DNA from: Spirochaetia bacterium
GTDB lineage: Bacteria > Spirochaetota > Spirochaetia > Treponematales > Breznakiellaceae
Direction of reading: 5' to 3'
Length of the DNA stretch: 34,131 nucleotides
NCBI GenBank assembly: GCA_025997795.1
Contig: BNVB01000019.1
Location: forward strand, 1 to 34,131
The notes beneath the pieces are model-generated. The model saw only the letters and a program-made list of their open reading frames with translations. It searched no databases and was not told where the DNA came from. Positions 23,124 to 31,311 of the stretch are shown here, one piece after another. Every line of letters starts with the position of its first letter. The stretch's first letter is position 1. A program made the position numbers and the translations under genes.

Positions 23124-24674
23124 ATGGAAGAATTCCTTGAAATCCGGGATCTGTCCAAAAATTACGGTATTGTCCGGGCTTTAAAAGGGGTTAATTTTAC
23201 CATCGCCAAAGGCGAGGTTCACGCCCTCCTGGGGGAAAACGGCGCGGGAAAATCCACCCTGATCAAAATTATCTCCGGCGAGGAATTCCCCTCGGGAGGT
23301 TCGATCCGTATTAACGGAACGGCGGTACGGGAATTTAACCCCGCCCATGCCATGGCGGCAGGAATAGCCATGGTTCACCAGGAACTGGCAATTTTTGAAA
23401 ATATGACGGTCTCCGACAATATCTTCCCCAACAGTACCTTCCTAAACGCGGGGTTTATCAACCGGCGTAAAACAGACAAAGAAGCCAAAAGACTTGTTGA
23501 CCTTTTTGGCATGAACATTTCTCCCCGGCAAAAAATGGATTCCCTTACCATGGGCCAGCAGCAGATTGTAGAAATACTCCGCTGTGTCAGCGCCGGTAAA
23601 GAAATCATCCTGCTGGATGAGCCCACCTCGGGGCTTAACCAGGAAGAGGTTAAAAAACTTATAGCGATCATCCGGCAGCTTAAAGACCGGGGGATCACCG
23701 TGGTATACATTTCCCACCGTATTGATGAAATTAAAGAAATAAGCGACAGGGTAACGGTATTGCGGGACGGAACCTATGTGGGAACCTACGACAATAACGA
23801 GGCTTTAAGTCAAATGGACCTTATTGGCCGCATGGTAGGCCGGGAATTGTCGGGAACCCTCTATTCGGCCCGGACCGACGACGGTATTGCCGGTAAAGAG
23901 GTGGTGCTGGAAGCCCGGAATTTTTCCAAAAAGAATTCTGTCCAGGATATCAGTTTTTCCCTTCATAAGGGCGAGGTGCTGGGTTTCTTTGGCCTGGAAG
24001 GTTCGGGAACCAATACGGTAAGCCGGATGATCTACGGGCTGGAAGCAGCGGACAGCGGGCAATTGTTTCTTAAGGGAAAACCGGTACAAAAGCCTGGGCC
24101 CGATGCGCTGGTTTCTCGGGGGATCATGTACCTTAACAACAACCGGAAAAACGCCGGACTGCTCCTTAAATCGCCGGCTGTGGATAATCTTTCCATTCCC
24201 CGTTTGCAGGAACTTTCCGACGGCCCCTTTATCAACCGCGTAAAAATGACCAGCCATGCAGAAAAGTATATTGGCGAATTTAACATTGTAATTCCTTCAG
24301 TGTATCAGCAGCCCCGGTATCTTTCCGGCGGTAATCAGCAAAAACTGATGTTTTCCATTTGTATGAGCAACAACCCGGAAATTGTTATCATCAATGAGCC
24401 AACCCGGGGTATCGACGTGGGAGCCAAAGGAGAAATTCACAAGTTTATCCTTTCCCTTATTAAAACCGGCCTTTCGGTAATTGTTTTTTCCAGCGAGATG
24501 CCTGAACTTATCAGCCTGTGCGACCGGGTAATTGTGATGTCCAAAAACCGGATCAGCGGTGAAGTATCCAAAGGCAGCGGCATGACCCAGGAAGCGATTA
24601 TGGCCAACGCCGCCGGTTCCTTTGGAGCCGCTGGGCCCCTTGGAGCCGACGGTTCCTCTGGAGGCATAAAATGA
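23124..24674 (+). CDS. Sugar ABC transporter ATP-binding protein (RbsA/MglA type) with collagen-like tail
   Basis: This is a 516-residue double ATPase of a CUT2-family sugar importer. Domain 1 has Walker A GENGAGKST (38-46), signature LTMGQQQIVEILR and Walker B IILLDEPTSGL. Domain 2 has the degenerate Walker A GLEGSGTNT usual for this family, then signature YLSGGNQQKLMF and IINEPTRGIDVGAKGE. The last residues, GSFGAAGPLGADGSSGGI, are six Gly-X-Y triplets encoded by three 18-bp tandem repeats; this tail is not part of the family. The ATG at 23124 has AGGTAGGG upstream. The stop overlaps the first permease by four bases. Substrate cannot be read from the sequence; operon partners suggest a pentose, pentitol or related compound. 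Confidence 0.95.
   Translation: MEEFLEIRDLSKNYGIVRALKGVNFTIAKGEVHALLGENGAGKSTLIKIISGEEFPSGGSIRINGTAVREFNPAHAMAAGIAMVHQELAIFENMTVSDNIFPNSTFLNAGFINRRKTDKEAKRLVDLFGMNISPRQKMDSLTMGQQQIVEILRCVSAGKEIILLDEPTSGLNQEEVKKLIAIIRQLKDRGITVVYISHRIDEIKEISDRVTVLRDGTYVGTYDNNEALSQMDLIGRMVGRELSGTLYSARTDDGIAGKEVVLEARNFSKKNSVQDISFSLHKGEVLGFFGLEGSGTNTVSRMIYGLEAADSGQLFLKGKPVQKPGPDALVSRGIMYLNNNRKNAGLLLKSPAVDNLSIPRLQELSDGPFINRVKMTSHAEKYIGEFNIVIPSVYQQPRYLSGGNQQKLMFSICMSNNPEIVIINEPTRGIDVGAKGEIHKFILSLIKTGLSVIVFSSEMPELISLCDRVIVMSKNRISGEVSKGSGMTQEAIMANAAGSFGAAGPLGADGSSGGIK
24615..24668 (+). repeat. Three 18-bp tandem repeats encoding Gly-X-Y triplets
   Basis: Units at 24615-24632, 24633-24650 and 24651-24668 share the pattern GGTTCCTTTGGAGCCGCT with a few substitutions. 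Each encodes two Gly-X-Y triplets (GSFGAA, GPLGAD, GSSGGI) at the C-terminus of the ATPase. Confidence 0.85.
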
Positions 24675-25666
24675 AAAAACAACATCCCGCTGTTAACCTG
24701 TCTTCGTTTTCGATCATCTTTCTTACCCTTATTCTGGGGGCGGGTTTAACCTTTACCAGTAAAACCTTTCTTTCGGTGAACAACATTGTTTCCATACTTT
24801 ACGGTGTATCGATCACCTTCTGGGGAACTATCGGTTTTGTCTACCTTATGATCATGGGAGAGCTGGATCTTTCGGTTGGTTCGGTATATGCCTTTAGCGG
24901 CATGATGGTGGGGTTTTTAATGAAAAACCACTGGCCCATTGTACCTGCCTTAATAGCTGCCCTGGCCCTTTGTGTACTTATCGGTCTTATCAACGGTTTC
25001 CTCGTAGTCCGTTTTAAAGTTCCTTCTATGATGATCACCCTGGGGACCATGGCGGCGGTCCGGGGCCTGGCAAACCTGCTTTGCACATGGCTCTACGGTT
25101 ACCCTTATCCGCCTTCTTACGACGCCCTGGCCCGCCAGCGGATTGGAGGTATCCAGCTTACCACGGTGATCATGATCCTTGCGGTACTTGTACTGGAGGT
25201 CCTGCTTAAACGGGCGGCGGTGTTTAGGCAGATGTACTATGTGGGGGAAAACCTCGAAACCGCCCGGATCTACGGCATCCGCGCCGGCAGGCAAAAAATC
25301 GCCGTTTTTGCAATCATGTCGTTCCTTGCCGGAATAGGCGGTATTCTCATCGGTTCCCGGCTCCGCTTTGCCGATTCAACCATCGGTAACGGCCTGGAAT
25401 TTACCATCCTTACCGCAGTAGTTCTTGGCGGAGCCAGCCTTTCCGGCGGTAAGGGCAGTATACTCCGGGCAGTGGTGGGGCTTATCTTTTTGTCCACCAT
25501 TACCACGGGAATGATCGTCCATAACATAGAACCCCTTATCCAGCAGTTGATTGTGGGGGTAATCCTCATTATCACGGTGTTTATTGATACCCGGATGAGC
25601 GATATTGGAAGCCGGGGTTCCTTTCGCCGGTCCGCGCTGCAGGTAAAATCGGGGGTACGGGCATGA
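24671..25666 (+). CDS. Sugar ABC transporter permease (RbsC type), first of two
   Basis: This is an inner-membrane permease of the CUT2 family, 331 residues with about eight to ten hydrophobic segments. Characteristic blocks are IMGELDLSVGSVYAFSGMMV, the core VPSMMITLGTMAAVRGLANLL, YYVGENLETARIYGIRAGR (the loop that meets the ATPase) and TAVVLGGASLSGGKGSI. It overlaps the ATPase gene and the second permease by four bases at each end, so the three are translationally coupled. It likely forms a heterodimer with the next product. Confidence 0.94.
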   Translation: MKKQHPAVNLSSFSIIFLTLILGAGLTFTSKTFLSVNNIVSILYGVSITFWGTIGFVYLMIMGELDLSVGSVYAFSGMMVGFLMKNHWPIVPALIAALALCVLIGLINGFLVVRFKVPSMMITLGTMAAVRGLANLLCTWLYGYPYPPSYDALARQRIGGIQLTTVIMILAVLVLEVLLKRAAVFRQMYYVGENLETARIYGIRAGRQKIAVFAIMSFLAGIGGILIGSRLRFADSTIGNGLEFTILTAVVLGGASLSGGKGSILRAVVGLIFLSTITTGMIVHNIEPLIQQLIVGVILIITVFIDTRMSDIGSRGSFRRSALQVKSGVRA

Positions 25667-26667
25667 ATCTTTTCAGGGTAAACCAGGCCTTTAAAACAGC
25701 CCGTTCCATAGGAAGCCGCCGTTCCGAATCAATTGCGCTGGTCCTTTGTATTATTATGGTATTACTTCTGGGTTTGACGGTGCCCCGGTATTTTTTCAGC
25801 TCCCATAATCTGGGTTCCCTTATCACGTCCACTTCTCCCGAAGGCATTGTTGCCCTGGGAATGATGATGCTTCTTATTTCCGGGGTATTTGATCTTTCCG
25901 TCGGTTCCGTCATGTGCCTGGGGGGGCTTGTGGCGGCCATAGCGCTGACCCTGGGTTTTTCAACACCCGTGTCGGTGTGCCTGGGTCTTGGTTCCGGTCT
26001 TGTTATCGGATTCTTGAACGGGGTTATCACCGAGCTGGGGGGCGTTAATCCCCTTATTACCACCATAGGCATGATGTACATAGTCCGGGGCATTACCGAG
26101 ATTACCCTGGTAAGGCGGGGTAAGGCTGGTTATGGCGATTTTCCCGAAGCTTTCCGGCAGCTGGGCCAGGGCCGTTTTTTGGGAATCCATTATATGCTGT
26201 GGATGCTTTTTATGCTGGCTGTTATTTTTACCATATTTCTGGTAAAACGCCGGGGCGGAAGGCAGATTTATTTTATCGGCGGCAACGAGACTGCTGCGTC
26301 TGCTCTGGGGATCAACAAGAAGAAGATACGGATTCTGCTCTTTATGCTTTCCGGTGTTCTTGCGTCTCTTGCGGGAATTCTTATCAATGCCCGGGCCGGG
26401 GCGGCAAACCGTTATACAGGACAAAATTCACACCTTAACGTGATCATCGCCTGCATCATAGGCGGCGGAAGTCTGGCTGGCGGCAAGGGTAATATGGCCG
26501 GTTCGGTCCTGGGCATCTTTTTTCTGGTGCTGCTTAACAATGCCTTTAACCTTTACGAGGTCAACCAGCATGTACAAAGCCTTGTGAATGGTATGGTTCT
26601 TTTGGCGGTGGTTATTATCGACGGCTGGATGAATATCCTTAAAAGGCGGGAACTGGGCAAGGAATAA
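25663..26667 (+). CDS. Sugar ABC transporter permease (RbsC type), second of two
   Basis: The 334-residue membrane protein is paralogous to the preceding one, with matching blocks LISGVFDLSVGSVMCLGGLV, VNPLITTIGMMYIVRGITEI, YFIGGNETAASALGINKKK and ACIIGGGSLAGGKGNMAGS. Two different permeases with one double ATPase are a common arrangement in spirochaete and clostridial CUT2 systems. The start overlaps the first permease by four bases. A long hairpin follows before the binding-protein gene. Confidence 0.94.
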   Translation: MNLFRVNQAFKTARSIGSRRSESIALVLCIIMVLLLGLTVPRYFFSSHNLGSLITSTSPEGIVALGMMMLLISGVFDLSVGSVMCLGGLVAAIALTLGFSTPVSVCLGLGSGLVIGFLNGVITELGGVNPLITTIGMMYIVRGITEITLVRRGKAGYGDFPEAFRQLGQGRFLGIHYMLWMLFMLAVIFTIFLVKRRGGRQIYFIGGNETAASALGINKKKIRILLFMLSGVLASLAGILINARAGAANRYTGQNSHLNVIIACIIGGGSLAGGKGNMAGSVLGIFFLVLLNNAFNLYEVNQHVQSLVNGMVLLAVVIIDGWMNILKRRELGKE

Positions 26668-26682
26668 AACCGCTTAACGGTT

Positions 26683-26719
26683 GAGCTGGTTCAAAAATCT
26701 GACATTTTGGAACTGGCTC
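26683..26719 (+). repeat. Intercistronic hairpin between permease and binding protein
   Basis: GAGCTGGTTCAAAAAT (26683-26698) pairs with ATTTTGGAACTGGCTC (26704-26719) over 16 positions, with two G-T pairs and one mismatch, around the loop CTGAC. No T run follows. It is similar in sequence to the hairpin at 27899-27933. Confidence 0.75.
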
Positions 26720-26784
26720 GGTTTTCCAGGGGCAAAAGGTGCGGAGTTTCCGCGCTTAGCAATAATGTTTTTTGGAGGAATAAG

Positions 26785-27879
26785 ATGAAGAAACTCGGAA
26801 TTTTGGGAACCGCTCTGGTTATGGCCATTGTGATTCTTGCCTTTAGTTGTTCGTCGGGATCTAACGGGAACACCGGCGAAAGAAGCGGAGGTACCACGAA
26901 AGGCGTGTATGCTAATCTGGATCCTAATCGTACCTACTACCTTTGTTCTTCACATCAGGCCCATACCTACTTTGCCGATTCCCACATAGCCCTGCGTTAT
27001 GCCGCAGAATACTTTAATGTAAAGATCGTAGCTTCCGGTCCCGATGCATGGGATACCGCCGCTCAGGCTGCAGCCATTGAACAGGCAATCAGCCGGCAGC
27101 CTGCGGGAATTATTACCCGTATGTGGGACAACAGTCCCCTGGATGCTATCCGCCAGGCACGGCAGGCCGGTATCCCCGTGGTTATTACCGAAACCAGAAT
27201 GGGCGAGACCCAGGATGATATCGGCGGCGCCCTTACCTACATCGGCCTTGATAACTATGCCTGCGGACGGGATACTGCCCGGGAGCTTATTAAACATGCC
27301 GGTAACAGCGGCAGCCTTGTTCTTATGGGTAACTGGGGAGCTTCCAATACCGATGCCAAGCGCCGGGGAGTGGAAGATTTTATGAAGGAAAATGCCCCTG
27401 GCTGGCGCATTATTGCCGCCGTGGATGACAAAGCCGATACCGCCGCCGCCATTGAAGCGGGCAAATCGGTTATCAATAACTACGGCAGCCAGTCCAACCT
27501 GGCTATCATCGGTTTGGATTCTTCTTCCGGTACCGGTGTTTCCCAGGCCATGGAAGAACTGAGCGTGCCCGCCGGTAAGATTGCCATTGTTGTTCACGAC
27601 CGGGAGCCCTCCACCCTGGATTACATTGAAAAGGGTTATATTGCCGCCACACTCTGTAACAAGACCGCCACCGATGAATACCTGGCGATCCTGCTTATGG
27701 AAGACTGGAATAACGGCGGGATCAAAAATGTGCCCCTGTCCAGTGACAATGCTGCCGCAGGAATTACCGCTGTGCCCGACAATATGTACAACACCGCCTT
27801 TGCCATTACCAAAGACAATGTTCAGTACTTCAAAGCATCGGTTATGCCCGATTACAAGACCAGTCTGTATAACCGCTAG
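26785..27879 (+). CDS. Sugar ABC transporter substrate-binding lipoprotein (periplasmic-binding-protein family 4/LacI-like fold)
   Basis: This is the binding subunit of the CUT2 importer. The signal peptide runs to LAFSC, with the probable lipidated Cys at residue 22, then a Gly/Ser-rich linker. The mature domain has blocks of the RbsB-type fold: QAAAIEQAISRQPAGIITRM, AIRQARQAGIPVVITETRMG, IGLDNYACGRDTARELIKHA and LAIIGLDSSSGTGVSQAMEEL. It has 364 residues from the ATG at 26785, chosen for GGAGG at 26774-26778. The frame is open to 26707 but that part crosses leader sequence. Related hairpins lie on both sides, consistent with separate stabilisation of this mRNA segment, since binding proteins are usually needed in excess. 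Confidence 0.93.
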   Translation: MKKLGILGTALVMAIVILAFSCSSGSNGNTGERSGGTTKGVYANLDPNRTYYLCSSHQAHTYFADSHIALRYAAEYFNVKIVASGPDAWDTAAQAAAIEQAISRQPAGIITRMWDNSPLDAIRQARQAGIPVVITETRMGETQDDIGGALTYIGLDNYACGRDTARELIKHAGNSGSLVLMGNWGASNTDAKRRGVEDFMKENAPGWRIIAAVDDKADTAAAIEAGKSVINNYGSQSNLAIIGLDSSSGTGVSQAMEELSVPAGKIAIVVHDREPSTLDYIEKGYIAATLCNKTATDEYLAILLMEDWNNGGIKNVPLSSDNAAAGITAVPDNMYNTAFAITKDNVQYFKASVMPDYKTSLYNR

Positions 27880-27898
27880 AAACGTTTCCGGCGGATTG

Positions 27899-27933
27899 AG
27901 GCGGTTTCAAAAGGTCAAATTTTGAAACCGCCT
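27899..27933 (+). terminator. Hairpin after the binding-protein gene
   Basis: AGGCGGTTTCAAAA (27899-27912) and TTTTGAAACCGCCT (27920-27933) form a perfect 14-bp stem around GGTCAAA. TGTTTACGGTTTTTTG follows. It may be a partial terminator that lowers expression of the downstream enzymes relative to the transporter. Confidence 0.75.
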
Positions 27934-27962
27934 TGTTTACGGTTTTTTGCAAGAGGATAATT

Positions 27963-28739
27963 ATGGATTTGAACCTTAAAGGAAAGAAAGCCATTATTAC
28001 CGGAGCGTCCCGGGGTTTGGGTGCTGGTATCGCCCGGGTGTTTGCCCGTGAAGGGGTAGATGTGCTTATCAACTATGCCCATGAAGGCAGCACGGAAAAA
28101 GCCAATGCGGTTGCAAAGGAACTTATTAATAAATACGGCGTTAAGTCCAAAGTCTTCCGGGCAGATGTAACCCAGGAAGCCGAAATAGCCCCGCTTTTTG
28201 ATGCCGCTGAAGAAGCCCTAGGCGGGCCGGTTACTATTCTAATAAACAATGCGGGAATTTGTCCCCATGTAAATATAGTAGATTCTGATTTTAAGTCCTG
28301 GAAGGACTGTATGGCTGCCAATGTGGACAGTATGTTTCTTTGCTGCCGGGAATTTTTGAAGCGCACAATACCCCGTAATACCGGCGGAAGGATCATCAAT
28401 ATCGCTTCCCAGGCGGCTTTTAACGGATCCAAAAACGGTAAGACCCACTATTCCACCTCCAAGGGAGCGGTGGTATCCTTTGGTATTTCTCTGGCCAAAG
28501 AAACGGCCAAATATAATATTTTTGTTAATACCCTGTGCCCCGGCATGCTCTTAACGGAACTGACGGCGGTTACCTTAACCGATGAAGAAGCGATAAAAAA
28601 ATACAACCAAAACCTGCTCCTGGGACGGCTTGAAGAAGTGTCCGAGGTGGGCGAAATGGCTGCCTTTCTGGTAAGCGATGCGGCGTCCTATTCCACCGGC
28701 GCAGTGTTTGATGTAACCGGTGGAATGATGTCCCGGTAG
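27963..28739 (+). CDS. Short-chain dehydrogenase/reductase (SDR), first of two
   Basis: This is a classical cytoplasmic SDR of 258 residues that would oxidise a hydroxyl group or reduce a ketone with NAD(P). The coenzyme motif TGASRGLG is at 13-20 and NNAG at about 95-98. The catalytic set is Asn120, Ser149 in INIASQAAF, and Tyr163 and Lys167 in HYSTSKGAV. The C-terminal ASYSTGAVFDVTGGM is the usual closing segment. The start at 27963 follows AGAGGA; the frame is open upstream without support. Next to a sugar transporter and an L-xylulose-kinase-like gene, a polyol or sugar substrate is likely. Confidence 0.93.
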   Translation: MDLNLKGKKAIITGASRGLGAGIARVFAREGVDVLINYAHEGSTEKANAVAKELINKYGVKSKVFRADVTQEAEIAPLFDAAEEALGGPVTILINNAGICPHVNIVDSDFKSWKDCMAANVDSMFLCCREFLKRTIPRNTGGRIINIASQAAFNGSKNGKTHYSTSKGAVVSFGISLAKETAKYNIFVNTLCPGMLLTELTAVTLTDEEAIKKYNQNLLLGRLEEVSEVGEMAAFLVSDAASYSTGAVFDVTGGMMSR

Positions 28740-28753
28740 CGGACGGAGGAATG

Positions 28754-30277
28754 ATGGGGGAATTTGTTTTAGGCATTGATTACGGTTCTACCATGGTTAA
28801 AGCCGGTGTGTTTGATATGCAGGGCCGGGAAAAAGGAGTTTGTTCCGTTAAGGTGGACAATGTTTCTCCCAAAACCGGCTGGTATGAGCGGGATCTGGAA
28901 GGGGTTTGGGAATCTTTAAAGGCGGCCATCTCCGGGGCGCTTAAAGATGCTGCGGGGCACGGTAAAATTACCGGGTTAGATATAACCGCGGTTTCCCTTA
29001 CCGGTCACGGCAACGGCGCCCACATGGTGGATGCCGCCGGTAAGAGTACCCGTCCCGCCATAGAAGGTACCGATAACCGGGCCGCTTCCTATGTGGAACA
29101 GTGGAAGAAAGACGGTTCCTTTAGCCGCATTCATCCTATGAATATGCAGGCCCTGTGGCCCGCCCATTCCCTTTGTGTTATGGCATGGCTTAGGGATCAT
29201 GAACGGGAGGTGTTTAATAAAACAAAGTGGGTGCTTAATCCCAAAGATTTTATCCGCCTCCGTCTTACCGGCGAGGCGTTTTTGGAATATTCCGATGCTT
29301 CCGGAAGCGGTCTTATTAATACCCGGGACAGAAAAATAGATCCGCTTATGCTGGAAAATGTCGGCCTGGGTTTTCTGGCAGAAAAAATGCCGCCCCTCCG
29401 GTATGCCACCGATGCCTGCGGTTCTGTTACAGCGGCGGCCGCAGCGGAGACCGGCCTTAAGGCGGGAACCCCCGTGGCTGCGGGCTGTTACGACATCGAT
29501 TCTGCGGGACTTGCCACCGGGCTTACCGATGAATCGGTAATGAACGTTATCGTTGGTTCCTGGGCAAATAACCAGTTTATTTCCAAAACACCCCTTGTAA
29601 GCGAGGATTTCTTTTCCACCACCGTATACGCCATTGAAGGTTACTACCTTATGCTGGAAGGAAGCGCCACCGGGGCGATTAACCTGGAATGGTTTGTGGA
29701 ACATTTTATGGAAGCCGATAAGGCGGCGGCAAAACAGGCGGGAAAAAGCGTTTATGCCCTTTGCGACGAAGCTGCTGCTTCGGTAAATCCCGGCGCTTCA
29801 AATATCATTTTTCTTCCCTTCCTGTACGGCAGCAATGTAAACTTTAAAGCCACCGGAACCCTTCTGGGTATGGAAGGAAGTCATACCCGCTCCGAGGTGA
29901 TCCGGGCCTTCTTTGAAGGAATTTGTTTTACCCACCGGTATCATATCGAAAAAATGGCTGCCTACGGCAGCGTTCCCGAAATAGTCCGTATGGCCGGCGG
30001 CGCCGCAAAAAGTGCCGTATGGCGGCAGATGTTTGCCGATGTACTGCAAAAATCCATAGAGATAACCGCCGCCACCGAACTGGGTACTCTGGGAGCGGCC
30101 ATGTGCGCTGCGGTTTTGGCAGGGATCTATCCGGACCTGCACCATGCAGCAAAAGCGATGGTACAGGTTTCGGGCCGTACCGACCCCACTACCGGCCAGT
30201 TTGATGTGTATACCCGGAAATATGGAAATTACAAGCGGGCCCTTAAAGCCCTGGACAGTTATTGGAGTGAAATATGA
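28754..30277 (+). CDS. FGGY-family carbohydrate kinase, most like L-xylulose kinase
   Basis: This is a cytoplasmic sugar kinase of about 507 residues. The N-terminal phosphate motif is GIDYGSTMVKAGVFDMQGRE. The signature-like region GWYERDLEGVWES is typical, and the C-terminal FGGY part contains IIFLPFLYGSNVNFKATGTL, VIRAFFEGICFTHRYHIEKM and VRMAGGAAKSAVWRQMFADV. By memory, blocks such as FLPFLYGSN, GSWA, GAINLEWF and RMAGGAAKSAVW line up well with the E. coli LyxK pattern. The second of two tandem ATGs (28751, 28754) has better spacing from GGAGGA (28745-28750). It overlaps the UroD-like gene by four bases. The kinase suggests that a ketose such as L-xylulose is made by the neighbouring dehydrogenases. 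Confidence 0.92.
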   Translation: MGEFVLGIDYGSTMVKAGVFDMQGREKGVCSVKVDNVSPKTGWYERDLEGVWESLKAAISGALKDAAGHGKITGLDITAVSLTGHGNGAHMVDAAGKSTRPAIEGTDNRAASYVEQWKKDGSFSRIHPMNMQALWPAHSLCVMAWLRDHEREVFNKTKWVLNPKDFIRLRLTGEAFLEYSDASGSGLINTRDRKIDPLMLENVGLGFLAEKMPPLRYATDACGSVTAAAAAETGLKAGTPVAAGCYDIDSAGLATGLTDESVMNVIVGSWANNQFISKTPLVSEDFFSTTVYAIEGYYLMLEGSATGAINLEWFVEHFMEADKAAAKQAGKSVYALCDEAAASVNPGASNIIFLPFLYGSNVNFKATGTLLGMEGSHTRSEVIRAFFEGICFTHRYHIEKMAAYGSVPEIVRMAGGAAKSAVWRQMFADVLQKSIEITAATELGTLGAAMCAAVLAGIYPDLHHAAKAMVQVSGRTDPTTGQFDVYTRKYGNYKRALKALDSYWSEI

Positions 30278-31287
30278 ACAGCGAAGAACGGGTAATGGGG
30301 GCGCTGGCCCGAAAACCCATAGACCGGGTACCTACCTTTGAGTGGGAATTGAGCCAGGTAGTTATAAACGCCCTGACTCCCGGTGAGGATGAACTGGGTT
30401 TTGTTGAAAAAATGGATCTTGACGGTATTTGCGTGTACCCCGATTACCGGCGGGAATTTATTGACGATAAAACCTACCGTACCGAATGGGGGATTATCAA
30501 GAAAAAAACTTCGGAAGTACAGGATATTCCCGTTGGCGGCCCGGTTAAAGAGCCGGAAGATCTGGATAACTATAAAACGCCGGATCCCAATGCGCCCTGG
30601 CGGCTTGAAACCATGACAAAGGCCCTTTCACGCTTTAAGGGAAAACGCGCCGTCATTCTTCACTTAAATGATGTTTTTTCCCTTCCTTCACGGATCATGG
30701 CCTTTGATGAATTTCTTATGGCCCTTTATACCGAACCGGAAATGGCGGACAGGCTTATCGGTATTACCGTTGAATATAACATAGCCCTTGCCCGGCGGGC
30801 CTGGAACGAAGGGCTCCGTATTGTCATGACCGGCGACGATTACTGTTATTCCACAGGCCCCATGTTTGCTCCCGAAAAATTCCGGGAACTTTTTTATCCC
30901 TGGTATAAAAAAGTAATGGCCGCCTACAAAGATATAGGTTTTATGGTAATAAAACACTGCGACGGTAATGTGCTTTCCCTTATCGACATGCTTACCGATG
31001 CGGCAATTGACTGTTATGATCCGGTGGAACCAGCGGCGGGTATGCAGCTAGCCTGGTTTAAGGAACAGTTTGGCAAGCGGTTCTGCCTCAAGGGTAATGT
31101 TGACTGCGGACAAACCTTAACCTTTGGCACTGTGGAAGATACCATAAACGAAACAAAAGACTGTCTGCGTATCGGTATGCCCGGTTACGGATACATTCTT
31201 TCTTCTTCCAACAGTATTCATTCCAAGGTAAAACCGGAAAATTATAAAGCCATGATAGATACCCTTCATGAATACGGGGTCTATTAA
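30274..31287 (+). CDS. Uroporphyrinogen-decarboxylase-superfamily protein of unknown substrate
   Basis: The cytoplasmic 337-residue protein has the UroD/MtaA fold: N-terminal NSEERVMGALARKPIDRVPT, central FAPEKFRELFYPWYKKVMAA, and IKHCDGNVLSLIDMLTDAAI. The zinc-site region differs from true MtaA. His228 and Cys229 are adjacent where MtaA has HxC, and the next candidate ligands are Cys271 and Cys278 in RFCLKGNVDCG. The C-terminal SSSNSIHSKVKPENY is typical of the UroD-like subgroup found in sugar clusters. It is not expected to be a haem enzyme because no haem genes are nearby. The four-base overlap with the kinase ties it to the carbohydrate operon. A methyltransferase or demethylation role is inference only. 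Confidence 0.85.
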   Translation: MNSEERVMGALARKPIDRVPTFEWELSQVVINALTPGEDELGFVEKMDLDGICVYPDYRREFIDDKTYRTEWGIIKKKTSEVQDIPVGGPVKEPEDLDNYKTPDPNAPWRLETMTKALSRFKGKRAVILHLNDVFSLPSRIMAFDEFLMALYTEPEMADRLIGITVEYNIALARRAWNEGLRIVMTGDDYCYSTGPMFAPEKFRELFYPWYKKVMAAYKDIGFMVIKHCDGNVLSLIDMLTDAAIDCYDPVEPAAGMQLAWFKEQFGKRFCLKGNVDCGQTLTFGTVEDTINETKDCLRIGMPGYGYILSSSNSIHSKVKPENYKAMIDTLHEYGVY

Positions 31288-31311
31288 GTCTATGTACAAG
31301 AGGAACAACGG

